Assembly (NCBI GenBank): GCA_933207985.1
Contig: OW240916.1
Location: 292,997,310 to 293,061,309 of the forward strand
Origin: Pelobates cultripes
Taxonomy: Eukaryota; Chordata; Amphibia; Anura; Pelobatidae
Direction of reading: 5' to 3'
DNA: 64,000 nt
The notes below the pieces were generated by a model. It saw nothing but the letters and a program-made list of their open reading frames with translations, ran no database searches and was not told where the DNA came from. Shown here piece after piece: positions 44,796 to 56,563 of the stretch. Both the position numbers and the translations under genes were made by a program. Each line of letters starts with the position of its first letter. The first letter of the stretch is position 1.

Positions 44796-46375
44796 GTAAC
44801 TTTTATTGCATTGTTTGAGTGCTATTTTTTCTGTGGTTGACTATAGTGTAACTGTATTAAATGTTTCTATAAATATTTTTTTGTTTTCTATTTGATGTGC
44901 AATTTTCAGACTTCTGAACATAATATATACGTGTTATATCTTTAGTTATAAAAAATGCGCATCATCCTGCATACAAGTTTATTTGTCAATAAAAAATTCA
45001 AATAAAACTACATTTTAAGAACAGGAAATGCAGTCCATGAAATTCTACAGGATTAATCAAGACAGGCTTAAACCATTTTGCCATGTCCCTAAGCAGATAG
45101 ATCAAACATAAACAAAACCAAACAGCAATTGCTAAAGCCGGTCTCTTTTCCATTACACATTGACAGCCATCAATTCGCCTGCCCAAATTAAATTACTGCC
45201 AAAGCAAGGCAGCACTTCCCTCCTACAAAACGAGAAAAGCCTTTTGGATACAAGAGCCAAAGCAATTGTCTTTGTCTTTTTTTTATTTACGAGATCCCCA
45301 CAGCAACAAGCACCTGCTTCCAGCTTTCTATGTAAACAGGAACGATAGTGTGTTCTGCATACAGCTCTGTGCACTAACAATTTGCCCAAACGTTAGGAAG
45401 CATTTCAATTAATTAGAGAAACATTTAACAGCATGTAGACTCTATCAACCCCCCACCCCCCCCATCTACTAGTGACGTATATCTTTAATATGCACCCAAA
45501 TCACAGTGCAGCAGACTTACATTACCATCCAACAGTCCAATTTGTTGCTTAGGAAGCAAATATATTATCCACAAAGTATTAAATCATGAGTTGGATAAGA
45601 GTAAGATTTAATGGACGAGGAGAGAGAGATATCTCTGGAGTGAATTAAAAATGGGGCTTAATAAGTACACTATCCAGACATTGATCTACAACTGTAACAG
45701 CCTTCTGAAAAGAAGAAAAAGAAAAAAAAAAATACAGATGCACATTATAGAGGAGCCCTAGCCCTTGCAGGAACTCTTCTCTGCAGGATCCACCAAAGTA
45801 CAATCAGGACAAGAACTATCCTTTTGTCTGCCACATGTTTGTTTATACAAAATGGCGGCCACCCAGGGGAAGCATTCATTATTACTTCCCTTGCGGTTTC
45901 GCACTTAAGTGGTCGGTGTCAACGTTCTAATGGGGTACAGGGGTGGTCCTTATTCGGGAGATGAAAGTATTCTGTTCGTATGAAGTATCTCGAACAGAAA
46001 AGGGATGAAACAGGCGAAATAAAAGGGGAAAGTATATATAATAGTACTTGCAGGTCTCTATTCTGCTACACACATTCTAATCTAAGAACTCTACATCTCC
46101 TCAGTTTGAAATCATATGTAAGAAATCTGGAAAACTATGTGGACTATTCTATTCAAGGATCTTTCATTCACGTCAATGGGTACCTATACATATTTTACCT
46201 GGTTATTACATGCTGATAACCACCAGTAGCAGTGTTCACTTGGTAAAGTACTCGATAAAAAAAAGTCCATATGAGCACCCAAAGTTCTTGAGCTGATACT
46301 GGGAAGTCATTCGTTTCCATAGCTCACCTATCGCTCACTCTGCACATTCTAGTCCTTTTAAATAGATTAAACATA
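44796..46375. other. No recognisable gene
   Basis: AT-rich sequence. No domain-bearing frame; the short frames near 45000-45390 overlap on both strands and look like chance. Confidence 0.4.
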
Positions 46376-46470
46376 GTTAAAAGGTTCACTCCAAGAACAA
46401 CCACTACTTCAGCTTACTGAAGTGGCTATGGTGCAAAGAGTATCCACAAAGAATTTGGTTTTAAAAATGG
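46376..46470. repeat. T2-like left-end fragment
   Basis: TTAAAAGGTTCACTCCAAG followed by CACTACTTCAGCTTACTGAAGTGG, the family's left hairpin. No right end was found. Confidence 0.5.
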
Positions 46471-46657
46471 TCCATTCTGGAAACCACATCTCTAGGCTGT
46501 TGGTCAGCAAGCTGGAATACCCCTATCCTGGCTGGTAAGATCATTTTTGTACAAATTTTGCTTCTAGAGCCAGATCACAAAGTATGCTACCCCCAAAAAC
46601 CCATATCACGCTGTGTGAAATTTTGGCTGAGGCCGGTGGAAGTCAAAAAAATATATA

Positions 46658-46737
46658 TTAACCCCTTGAGGACCAAACTTCTGGAATAAAAGGGAATCAT
46701 GACATGTCAGACATGTCATGTGTCCTTGAGGGGTTAA
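46658..46737. mobile_element. 80-bp MITE, copy 2 (inverted)
   Basis: Same element as at 39252, in reverse orientation: TTAACCCCTTGAGGACCAAA at the left, GTCCTTGAGGGGTTAA at the right. Exactly 80 bp. Confidence 0.8.
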
Positions 46738-46861
46738 AAAAAAAAAGAAAATATTTTATATATATATAAAATGGCACTCACCCTTACTGATACACTGTGA
46801 AATCCAATGCCGTGGTGCAATCCCACGCTGAAATAATATAGTAGATAGGTATGAAGGATGC

Positions 46862-47098
46862 ACTCTTCGGTCTTTAAATTTTCCAAAATTATCTATTTCA
46901 TTATTTAAAATGTGGCAAGTTGATCGACGTTTCGACCCATTCGGGTCTTCCTCAAGATGGGTCTCGAGGAAGACCTGAATGGGTCGAAACGTCGATCAAC
47001 TCTTCGGTCTTTAAATTTTCCAAAATTATTTATTTCATTATTTAAAATGTGGCAAGTTGATCGACGTTTCGACCCATTCGGGTCTTCCTCAAGACCCA
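46862..47098. repeat. Direct and inverted repeat cluster with GACGTTTCG core
   Basis: Two direct copies of about 100 bp (46862-46960 and 47004-47097, CTTCGGTCTTTAAATTTTCC to CGGGTCTTCCTCAAGA) flank a short inverted copy of their right part (AGGAAGACCTGAATGGGTCG, about 46970-47000). The result is a head-to-tail and head-to-head mix. A related GGGACGTTTCGGCGATGTG is at about 26326. Confidence 0.75.
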
Positions 47099-47281
47099 TC
47101 TTCACCTACCTTAAGATTAGCTGTTCATCCTCCAGTTCCAGCCCTGCTCTACTCTGCTCAAGCAGGAAGGAAGTGTGCTACTCTGCACACTGCAGCGCCG
47201 CCGGCAGCTATGACTTCACATGCTAGTCATTGTGGGCCGCAAGTTTGACATGCTTACTTTAAAGTATATAAAAAAAAAAAA

Positions 47282-47361
47282 TTAACCCCTTAATGACACA
47301 TGACATGTGTGACATGTCATGATTCCCTTTTATTCCAGAAGTTTGGTCCTTAAGGGGTTAA
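47282..47361. mobile_element. 80-bp MITE, copy 3
   Basis: TTAACCCCTTAATGACACAT to GTCCTTAAGGGGTTAA, exactly 80 bp, same orientation as copy 1. Confidence 0.8.
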
Positions 47362-47709
47362 AAAAGAAAGAGACAAGACAGAAAAAATAAAAAATACATT
47401 TCTGAAATGATATCACAATACATTTCTGAAAATGAAGGTTGAATGCGCTCTTCAGATGATAAAGCAAAATAATGGTTTGTGGTTTGATTTTAATGAAAGA
47501 CGAATCCCATAGGGAAGATTCTATAAATAACTCCCAAGAGAACATAAAAAGCATTTCAGCTAAATATTGAACAGAGGATTCTTCTAAGCTGAAGACCAAG
47601 CAGGCAAGTGTTTCTTTTAAGTAGCTAGAGAATGAAAATGTAACGTACCAAAGAGCAAGGGTACTAAAAAAACAGATACATGCAACAGTATTCAACCAGA
47701 CATTTAATT

Positions 47710-47742
<33 letters not shown>

Positions 47743-47776
47743 GAGAGTTGTTAAGAATCAATCTAATTATTTCTTT
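47362..47776. other. AT-rich, with (TAA)n microsatellite
   Basis: About ten TAA units at 47710-47742. The minus frame at 47330-48073 crosses this array and a transposon edge, so it is not a gene. Confidence 0.6.
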
Positions 47777-47791
47777 AAAAAAAGAAACGGA

Positions 47792-49474
47792 GGTGGGGCG
47801 GAGCCAAGCTGCCATGCTGAGAGGTCGCACATGAGACAAGCTCCGTGCAAAAACGCTCCTAATCAACCTAAATTTGGGCAAAAACCCACCAAATCGACGA
47901 TTAAACGACTTAGGGAAGTGAGCACTTAAATGCAGAGCCCAGCGACAACTATCCCGACCGAAATCGGAGGCATCTAACCGGAGATAGACCCGAGGCCTAC
48001 TCAGACAAGGCGAGGGAGGTGCCTGATATCCATACCACCTGCAGCCATTCACTTGAAGGTCTCCCCGGTACACTTCCCCCCCCCTGCCGGTGAGGGATAT
48101 CCCGGTATTTCAAGCTTGAGACACAGCGGCAAAACCAAAGCGAGAACTGTCCCACGCGGCCGGCACAGCTCCGGCAACCACCAGGCCACTAGGACGCAGC
48201 AAAGATGGCCGCCCATCGAGGACCCCAAAAGCAGAGCACATACGCCCAACCATCCACACACCCCCTGCGGGAATTTGACCGGCTTTGCGAGAGCCTCTGG
48301 ACAATGCTGCGCGAACGCGGAATGGCTTACCGCCGGGCAGCAAAACTAGTGGCTACATGGATTCGTCCAGTGACCCGCCGGCGCCATTATAGACACCCAC
48401 CACAAGCATCCGGGAAGGCCGCCAGGCTACGCAAACACCGCCGCTCTCATGGGCGGGAAACAACGCCATGTTCCATGGGCGACCGCACCTGCCCCCACAT
48501 TAAGGAGACAAAGACCATTAAACCAGCCTTCCACGCCAGCTACTCACCTGACCCGAGAACCGGCGCTCGGCGGAGCTTGAACCCGTCCCTCCAAGCTACA
48601 ACCGCAAACTGGGGAGAGGCACAGCTAAACATGCCACTGAAAGCTGCTGGAGCGGAGTCCCAGTCCAGGGGCGCCTTCGAGGAGTCAAACGTCGATGGCA
48701 AGAGACACGTTCAAGCAACGGGCATCGGCTAAAGGCCTGCCTTTGTGCCCCTCAAGTGGACATGCCTCACCTGCATATGGAGGGCACGCTTACAGTCCTC
48801 GATGTGCGGACTACCCGCATCAAGTAACCACAACATTTCTCTTTAGTTGCTACCGTAGGGACAGAACGTTATCAATGACTCTTTACCTTAATAGCTAATG
48901 CCAGCTTGACTTTTCTTTACACACATACTGCATTAAAAATAGTGAGCCATGTAGAGATGGCTCCATACCTTCGAAACATAAGCATGACAAGCAACGTTTT
49001 ATTATAGAGTTTTACCCCTCATGCCTAGCCAGCCTCTCTGAGCTACCAAAACAAGTTCTATAGCTTAGACATGAGGAACAAGCCTTTATCCCATGGTTAT
49101 CTACTTGAAGCTTGTCGTATTTTCACCCAGTATAGCACATTTAAAATTACATTAACATAATGACTCTGCATAGGCAGACACCGCGATAGATGTGTTTAGC
49201 TCAGTCATATAATTCCATGTCTTAGCCTGTTTTCCTTTTATTGTGACTACTGGGTAATGCTTCCTAGTTAGCCAAGAAAAGTTACCTTTTGTTTTTTATG
49301 AAGCCCAGGGGAAAATCCTGTTTACCTATCTGTTAAAAAATGTGTGCAGTACCTTTCTATTCCACAAGCCTGTTTTAACAATGTCACCCACTCTACTTGT
49401 TATTGCTATTGTGGCACAACAAGCGACTGTATTAACTGAATGCACCACAAAAATAAAGAATTTAAAAAAAGAAA
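47792..49474 (+). mobile_element. RT-less LINE-like retroelement with 15-bp target duplication
   Basis: It starts GGTGGGGCGGAGCCAAGCTG, much like an L1 leader, and ends with AATAAAGAATTTAAAAAAA. It is flanked by AAAAAAAGAAACGGA on both sides (47777-47791 and 49475-49489), as expected for insertion by an L1-type endonuclease at TTTT/A. It has a GC-rich first half with a 175-codon ORF and an AT-rich second half without coding. The 1683-bp length, the terminal A-rich tail and the absence of RT point to a non-autonomous LINE derivative. The tail matches the last 15 bases of the L1 ending at 54850. Confidence 0.75.
48205..48732 (+). CDS. Hypothetical 175-residue protein of the RT-less retroelement
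   Basis: An ATG in AAGATGGCC opens a frame of 175 codons. The protein is basic, rich in Arg, Thr, Pro and His, with an amphipathic stretch FDRLCESLWTMLRERGMAYR near residues 24-43. I recognise no domain. It could be an N-terminal remnant of an L1 ORF1, since ORF1 proteins begin with basic, disordered sequence, but the coiled coil and RRM are missing. A related helix-like stretch, FDRIWATLQVRLQ, occurs in the minus-strand element at 43891-44795. Whether it is translated is unknown. Confidence 0.4.
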   Translation: MAAHRGPQKQSTYAQPSTHPLREFDRLCESLWTMLRERGMAYRRAAKLVATWIRPVTRRRHYRHPPQASGKAARLRKHRRSHGRETTPCSMGDRTCPHIKETKTIKPAFHASYSPDPRTGARRSLNPSLQATTANWGEAQLNMPLKAAGAESQSRGAFEESNVDGKRHVQATGIG

Positions 49475-49489
49475 AAAAAAAGAAACGGA

Positions 49490-50625
49490 CATATGTTTAT
49501 CAATTTGTTATAGGGTACATGTGTCAGAACTGCACAAGTGGTACTTCCTGGCCAAGAGTCCATTAGTGACCCACAACTGTGCTGCTCTGCCTCCTGCTGG
49601 TTATAATTTTTAAAGAGATGGATTAATTTTTGTTTTAGCTGTGCTATGTGGCTTGCAAACTGCACCAAGAAACTAGGGTGAAGTGCCTAGAATAATCTCA
49701 TATGCCATCAATTGCGACTGTACGCCTCTTCAATAAGAGGTCTATCTATTCTCCATGGTTTATCAGTGCTTCAATCTTGAACACAGCCCGGATTAGATAT
49801 TATATCCTCGCCCTGCCAAGAATAGCGCTTCTCATTCATTCATTCAGACACTGTCCATTTTCCAACAGATCAGTGCTTCTTCTTACAGACATCTTACTGG
49901 AGGTGATACTTCACACTTGACAAGTTTGTTAATCGGCACTCATAAGCAATCCCCAAAAATACATCAGGAAGAGATCATGGAAAAAAAATGCATTTATTTA
50001 AGTCAAAAATCTAAATGCATATGGCAAGATACTAGAACAGCAATCCTCATGTATACTGTATTGGTCCAAGCATTTAAAAAAATTATTATTATTATTTTTT
50101 TATTTTTTTTAAGTCAATAAAAAAAGGTTATTAGTGAACAAAGTAAAGGTCCAAAACGTGAGCATATGACCACCCGCAGCTGCTGTACAGGGGCGAGAGC
50201 ACCAAATAATAAGACCCTAAATAAAGTTTAGAGAAGCCCTGGATGTGCATCACACCACTCCTGGTGCTTTCTCAACATCTGCAGGTGAACCAGATTACCA
50301 TTAACAGTAAAGATTTGAAAAGAGATCTGTGGAGATTAAGGGCTCACGGAAGACCTTAAATTAAATTGAGGGATGGGCTTTTTTTTCTTTTAAAATCTCT
50401 AATGCAGGCATTCCAGAGGTGCACGCCATTACAATACTAGATGGTTGGTGGTAAATGAATTGCAGTGAAACGTTAAAGGCCTATTGATGACAGCGAGCAG
50501 TGCTATAAATGAACAAATCCCATGACTGTTTATCAATGTGACCAGTAACAACCACTGCTATGCCCCAAGTCCAATCCAATTTATACACTGTGTACATAAG
50601 ATACCCAATTTCCACTATGTCTTTA
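49490..50625. other. No recognisable gene
   Basis: A/T-rich sequence with T-rich tracts near 50080-50120. No terminal repeats or domains are seen. Confidence 0.4.
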
Positions 50626-50705
50626 TTAACCCCTTAAGGACACATGACATGTGTGACATGTCATGATTCCTTTTTATTCCAGAAGTTTGGTCCTTAAGGG
50701 GTTAA
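50626..50705. mobile_element. 80-bp MITE, copy 4
   Basis: TTAACCCCTTAAGGACACAT to GTCCTTAAGGGGTTAA, exactly 80 bp, same orientation as copies 1 and 3. Confidence 0.8.
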
Positions 50706-51930
50706 ATATTCAAACTAAAATAGTAAGGGGAGAAAAAAAAATAAAAAAGCACTTAGATGACATGGGGGAATGGACAGACTAGCAGAACAGTTCTTACAAA
50801 TTTAACTTTCCAAACACTACGCACCATAACCACTACAGCTTATTGTAATGATTACTATAAGATTAGACTTTGGATGCAGGCCCTCCTGTTTTTGTTAAGC
50901 TCAATTACATGCACCCTTTCACTTTCACTGACGTGAACATGAAGAATTCACATTTTATAACAATTGTTCACTCAACCAGAAATGGAACCTTAACTCCGAA
51001 CTAGGCCCTGAAGGAACAAGTTTAGCAGGAAAAAGGTACCAGACTGGCAGATACAGAAGCAAACCTTCTGGCAATGATACGGTTAAGCATGAATCTACAT
51101 CCATGATTGCATGCAAGTGATCAGGAAGTCCTAATAAAAATACAGGTGATAAAAAAAGAAAAATGCAAAATTTGAATAAACTTTACATTTTGTTTGTTGT
51201 GCTCACACAGTTCAACAGTCCAAAGCAATTCACAGTACTTGCCTATACAGGGTAGTTGGCAACTTGTGTGCAAGCACTGGCTGGCATGCATGTACACTTT
51301 TGCCCTTTGTTCCAAGAATGCCCACACCCCAGGAGGAGACAGGTTGAAATGGTCTTATTCAGAATTAAAGAAAAAAAAAAAAACACTGCTCAAGAGTTGG
51401 AAGGGGTCCTATACCACTATCATGTTCTAGGAATTGTAAAACAACTCCTATGCAAATTCATATATTCTGGAAATCCTGAGCTCCGTTGGAGAGCTAAAAT
51501 CGGCACAACTCCAAAACAGGAAAGTGTAGCATCTTCCAATCTGGCAATCATGGATAGTATATAGACCTTATTGTTTCTACATACACCCATCAGTAACCAT
51601 GGACCCATGTTTCCCCACTTTTTCTTTTTACAATATTTTTCATTGAATGTTATTGTTCCGTAAATAAAAAAATAAATAAAATAAAACTGGGGTCTGTTGG
51701 GCAGCTCTCCCTGCCACCACTAGGGCCTCTGTGTGAGGCAGAAGCACTCTGCCTGAGCTCAACTTAGTGAGGAAGGCTTATCGCACTGACGCTTTCAGCC
51801 AATGAGTGGGAAACAGCGTCAGGTGGACGCCAGGTAAGAATTCAAACTGTTATAAAACTGTTGTGGTTATTGTGCTTACAGTATTCCATGAATATAGTTC
51901 AAGAAAATAACTCAGGTGTTGCAGAATGTT
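50706..51930. other. No recognisable gene
   Basis: Spacer with short A-rich tracts. At 50815-50870 the text ACGCACCATAACCACTACAGC resembles a decayed T2-like interior. CCAGGTAAGAATTC at about 51829 is donor-like. Confidence 0.35.
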
Positions 51931-51940
51931 AAAATAGAAT

Positions 51941-53955
51941 CCCCTACGTTAGTGGTATCCATAGATGCAGAGAAAGCCTTCGATAGGGTCAGGTGGCAAT
52001 TTCTATTTCCAGTTTTAAAGAGTTTGGGCTTTCCAGACGAATTCCTAACGATCACAAGAGCAATGTACCACAACGTACGGGCACAGGTGCAGATATCGGG
52101 AGCTCCGCTACATCCTTTCAAATTGTACAACGGAACAAGACAGGGTTGCCCACTATCTCCCCTTCTTTTTGTTTTAGCGCTCGAGCCCTTACTTCAAGCG
52201 ATACGCCGGCATCCGAACATTGCAGGTGTTAGGGTGGGAGACAAAGAGTTTAAGGTGTCGGCCTATGCAGACGATGTCCTTTTGACCATCACAACCCCTC
52301 ATGATTCAATGGCGGCAATAAAGGATGTGATAACGGAATTCGGTATGGTATCAGGCTATAAAGCGAACATTCAGAAGTCCAGCGCCCTCCCGATCTGTCT
52401 AACACAGGATGACACAGCTAGATTGCAGGAGACCTACCAAATACGAATGGAACTGGATTCTCTGAAGTACTTAGGGATTCATCTGACAGCGGACCCCAGA
52501 CGTCTATATCCTGCTAACTACGCCCCGATGCTCAGGGAGCTGACGAGAGACCTCGACAAGTGGACAGATAAACCTATTTCCTGGATAGGCAGGATTAATT
52601 CCGTAAAGATGAATATCCTTCCACGTATATTATTCCTCTTTCAGGCACTACCCATCCGGGTCACAAAGACGCAACTGATTCCCCTGCAAAGATCTATAGG
52701 AGACTTTATTTGGCAGAATAAGAGACATAGAATCTCCAAACAGATCTTATACAGACGAAAAGATAGGGGGGGCCTGGGCCTCCCGAATCTTTACTTCTAC
52801 TATCTAGCGGCCCAATTGACGCAGATAGCCATGTGGCACTCCACCCCAGATGAGAGAAGGTGGGTAGAAATTGAGTCTATGATGGTGGCCGTTGATGTAC
52901 CACAGTTTACGATCTGGGTTCCTAAAACACACAGACCGATGATAAGGGTCACATGCCCGGCAATCCTAAACTCGATTCGAATTTGGGACACATGTAACAC
53001 CAAATATGGGCTGGCGTCCTCCCCCTCCCCCTTGACCCCGATCCTTCGAAATAGAGAATTCCCTCCTGGCATGGCCCCCAGAGATTTTCGCAATATAGAA
53101 AGAACGGGACTACAACGGCTACATCAGCTATATCAAAACGGGGAGTTTATACGATTTGCAGATCTACAATCGGGTAACCATCTAACCCCCGCAGACTTTT
53201 TCAGGTATGTTCAAATTCGGGATTTCGCGAAAAAACAACACATTAAAACAGCTGCCCTTGGGAAACCCACCTTTTATGAGAAATTATGTTCAGATGGGGT
53301 TGCCCCCAAGGGGATGGTCACGCTACTATATGCACACCTTAGTGAAGAAAATAGAGAATGGGGAAGATTGTCCTATACGGACCAATGGGAGGCCGATCTC
53401 GGGGAGGCTCTAGAGGGGGTAGAGTGGCAGGAGATATGGGAGGCGAATGCTAAAGTCTCAATATGTGTCACCCTCCAAGAGCAGGCTTGAAAAACTATGT
53501 TTAGGTGGTATACTACCTCAATCAAATTACACAGAATGCACAAACTGGAGACTGACGATTGCTGGAGGGGATGCGGAGTCCGAGGATCATACATCCACAT
53601 GTGGTGGGAATGCCCGAAATTACGGGGATTTTGGAGACCCGTGGAGGATTTGGTAAGACAGACTTTCGACCGACCTCTAAAACGGGATCCGTGGATTTAC
53701 TTGTTAAATAGATCAGTGGACGGGTGGACTAAGAGGGAACAGAAACTAGTACACAAGATTACTTTGTGTGCACGCCGAGCGATTGCGACAGCGTGGCTCA
53801 CACCTGAGGGCCCAGAATTCAAAGGGGTTATCTCCAGAATCAAAGAGTGTAGAATTATGGACGATCTAACTGCAAGGGTGAGAGGGAACATCACGACTTT
53901 CCAAAAAACGTGGGAACCATGGGACAATAGCATAATGGGCTCGAATGGAGATTGA
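51941..53955 (+). pseudogene. L1 ORF2, third copy, RT half, one stop codon
   Basis: The frame opens inside RT with SIDAEKAFDRVRW, then GTRQGCPLSPLLFVLALEP, the catalytic YADDVLLTI, and the thumb region KYLGIHLTADPRRLYPANY. A TGA at 53488-53490 interrupts, and the same frame then continues with KTMFRWYTTSIKLHRMH and a Cys/His cluster (CWRGCG...HMWWEC), ending at TGA 53953-53955. In related L1s the position before KTMFRWY is an ordinary residue, so the stop looks like a point change. The endonuclease half was never copied here. Confidence 0.9.
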
Positions 53956-54850
53956 GAGCCTCACACATATGGGAATGATCCCACGATCTACACATCCTTA
54001 CGGAAGGTGACACGTCTGTCAACGCCGTGGCTGCGCTGCCCCCCCCATCCTCCCTTCACCCCTCCTTTCCTTCTTATATCTCTCTGGTTTTTCCAATCCC
54101 AACTTTTTCCTTTTCTTCTCTCACTCTTCCTATCTCTTTGTTTTTAGTTTCTCTATTCAAGCAGGATCATACGGTCGGAGGAATAATGTAGCTTAAGAAC
54201 TAGAAAGATAAGCGTACATAAAGGCTACTTGAACTACTTACCGGCCTGCCCTTGGTTAAAACGTAACTTAACCTAATAGACTGGGGGCCCTAAGGGTTTC
54301 TAGCAAAAAGCGCATGCAAGGTTCGGGTTGCGTACCTTTTCTTTACAAGCTATGTAATTCCTTTTGGCTTCCTAGTGAGCCCAAGAGTGTATATACACCT
54401 GTTTTGTTTATGGTGAAAATGAAATTCCCCGAAAGAGAACTTAAAGAATTTAACCCAACAAAACGGGGGTTGGGTATGACAACATATAGCCCTCTGTAGA
54501 CGACAGGTACTAACGTTTCCTTATTTCGAGGAAAGGGCCAATGTTGTATCGGCTAACTTACGGTATGTTTTCAAAATTTATTTCCAAGTTGGCTTCTGCG
54601 TAAGCCCAAAAGTTTATGTACTCCTGCTGTGTCTATTGAGCAGAATCAAAGTTTTACAAAAAAAAAAAAATCCCTTGGCAGGTAGCCAAATCAGCATAGC
54701 GTTACTACAATCACTGTTTTAGCATCGCATTAGCACCTGTATAACTACAATTGAACTTGTTTGATACTTATCGGGCTTTTGCATAAGCCGTAATGTTAAT
54801 GTTACCTGGCTACTTTTGTCAAGATGAAAAAATAAAGAATTAAAAAAAAA
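53956..54850 (+). other. L1 3' UTR with three hairpin repeats
   Basis: Three diverged units of about 60-70 bp (54361-54420, 54587-54655, 54774-54839) each contain a GGCTT...AAGCC or GGCTT...GAGCCC stem near their start. AATAAAGAATT and the A run end the element. Some LINEs need a 3' stem-loop for recognition by their reverse transcriptase; a role here is an inference. Confidence 0.6.
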
Positions 54851-54860
54851 AAAAATAGAA

Positions 54861-55038
54861 TATACATGACACACCTGGCTTAATTAAAAATCTCCCACAT
54901 TTACATTTAGAATCACAGTACAGTACTATTTTAGAGAGGCTCCAGGACAAGGGGGACAATTTTGTTCCAAAAGTGCCAATTTTAATTTTAATGGACCAAC
55001 TATAACTGAAGCTACAAAAAGCCAATCCAATATCTAAC
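54861..55038. other. Possible leader of the old L1
   Basis: Lies between the third L1 and the first ORF1 codon of the fourth. No clear 5' end of the older L1 could be set. Confidence 0.3.
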
Positions 55039-56563
55039 ATGCAGAAGCAAAAAAAGCCTGAAAAAACAAAACAAAAAAACGTACCTGGGATGAAGAAAAT
55101 GGATGCATGAGCTGCTGGGGTGAGTAAAGGTTCCCAGGCTCACTCCCTTGCTTCCAAATCCGGCTTGGGGCTTGTTTCGCCACTTAAAATATCGTTGGTG
55201 GCATTGGGGAAATCCCTCCCTACCTCCTGCCCGGTTTCCCACGCTAAAACCTGTGCGGCTGCGACCCGTTCGCAGCAGTCTGAGAGCGGCGGGACCGCGG
55301 CCGCACTAGCCGACACTTCCGAGTGAAGTGCTGTGTCTCCCGCGAGTTGCAAGGACCACCCAGCAAGCCGCTCGCAGTCTCACACTAGAGCAGACCAGTC
55401 GCTCAAAAGCAAACGGGTTGCAAGTAAAGAGGAGGGCAGTGCGAGGTCACGCTCCCCGTCGGGATCCTCAGCCTCCAGGTTGTCAGTCTCGGTAGGGGGG
55501 GCCTCTGCTGTCCGACCTAAAACATTTAAAGGGCTATAGTAAGCCCAGGCTGAAATGCTCCAAACAAGTTCTGTCTTTGCACTACCACAGAGACTATGTC
55601 ATGAAGCCACAACAAAGATGGCTGCCAGTCCAGATATTGTGTATTCCACTCCCAAGATGGCCACTGCCACCTCCAATATGGCTACTACCACATTTAACGC
55701 AGCGACTTACAACCCCAATATGCCACCTGAATTGGCAGATGATCTGCCACCGTCAGCTGGAATGATAATTCAACTCATTAAAGATTTGAGAGTTGATTTG
55801 AAAAACGACTTTAAAAAAAGACTCTGACGCATTATATGGAGCCATCGAGGGCATTAATCAGCAAACGTAAATAATAGAGAATAGATTGCACTCTCAAGAG
55901 CACTCTCACCTGGATCTGGTTGAAACTGTAAAACAGCTCCAAAAGCAAGTGCACCAACAAGCGGAAAAGTTAGCGGACGCTGAGGATAGAAGTAGGTGTA
56001 ATAACCTAAGGATCAGGGAGATCCCTGATAATATCGATTCTCTGGAATTACAAAGTTATTTCCAGACAATGGTGAAGTCAGCTCTACCAACTGCTAAAAA
56101 TACGGATTTACTACTGAACCGCATCCATAGATTGCCCAAATCTGATAATGCACCTGCACCCAAAGATGTGATAGTGAGATTTCACTACTACCACTTTAAA
56201 GAGGAATTTCTTGGTGCAGTATGCACGTCAGGCCTCACAGGAGATTACAGCAGCATGAAGGTCTTCCAATAATTCTCTGCTCAAACATTGAGGCGACGCA
56301 GGGAATTTCAACTTCTCACTGCGGAGCTAAGACGAAGAGGGATAAAATATAGACGGGGAGTCCTTTTCTGCATAGATGGTCGGAATTTCATAATCACGTC
56401 GCCTGAGGAAGGAATGGACGTCAGGTTTCGCCTCATAGACTCTCACCATCTACTCCTATGCAGGCCAGCAAGAGAAGCAAATCGGACACTTCCTGAGATT
56501 CCAGTTCATAGAGCTACAGTCTTCATTTTCCACGGTCGTAAGTTGTTTGACGCTTCAAGTTGA
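55039..56563 (+). pseudogene. L1 ORF1, fourth copy, broken
   Basis: From ATG 55039 one frame runs to 55827, broken by stops at 55108-55110, 55324-55326 and 55537-55539. The N-terminus is Lys/Gln-rich, then Ser/Ala-rich (SRSPSGSSASRLSVSVGG), then leads into AGMIIQLIKDLRVDLKNDF. A shift near 55820-55880 leads to the coiled coil and RRM-like part (VKQLQKQVHQQAEKLADAE, then RSRCNNLRIREIPDN and VIVRFHYYHFKEE). Another shift near 56260-56285 leads to the C-terminal domain (AQTLRRRREFQLLTAELRRR). The order matches the intact ORF1 at 35227-36219, but the N-terminal part is about 170 codons longer. Confidence 0.85.

Larger units (their letters stand above)
51941..54850 (+). mobile_element. 5'-truncated L1 with 10-bp target duplication
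   Basis: AAAATAGAAT flanks it at 51931-51940 and 54851-54860, after a poly(A) tail; the A-rich start of the duplication makes the exact edge uncertain by a few bases. The copy holds the RT half of ORF2 and a 3' UTR of about 895 bp. One stop codon is the only coding lesion seen, so it is probably a fairly recent insertion. Confidence 0.8.

Noticed and set aside
47330..48073. A 247-codon minus-strand frame
   Set aside because: It crosses a microsatellite (a Leu run), an 80-bp MITE edge and the start of a retroelement.
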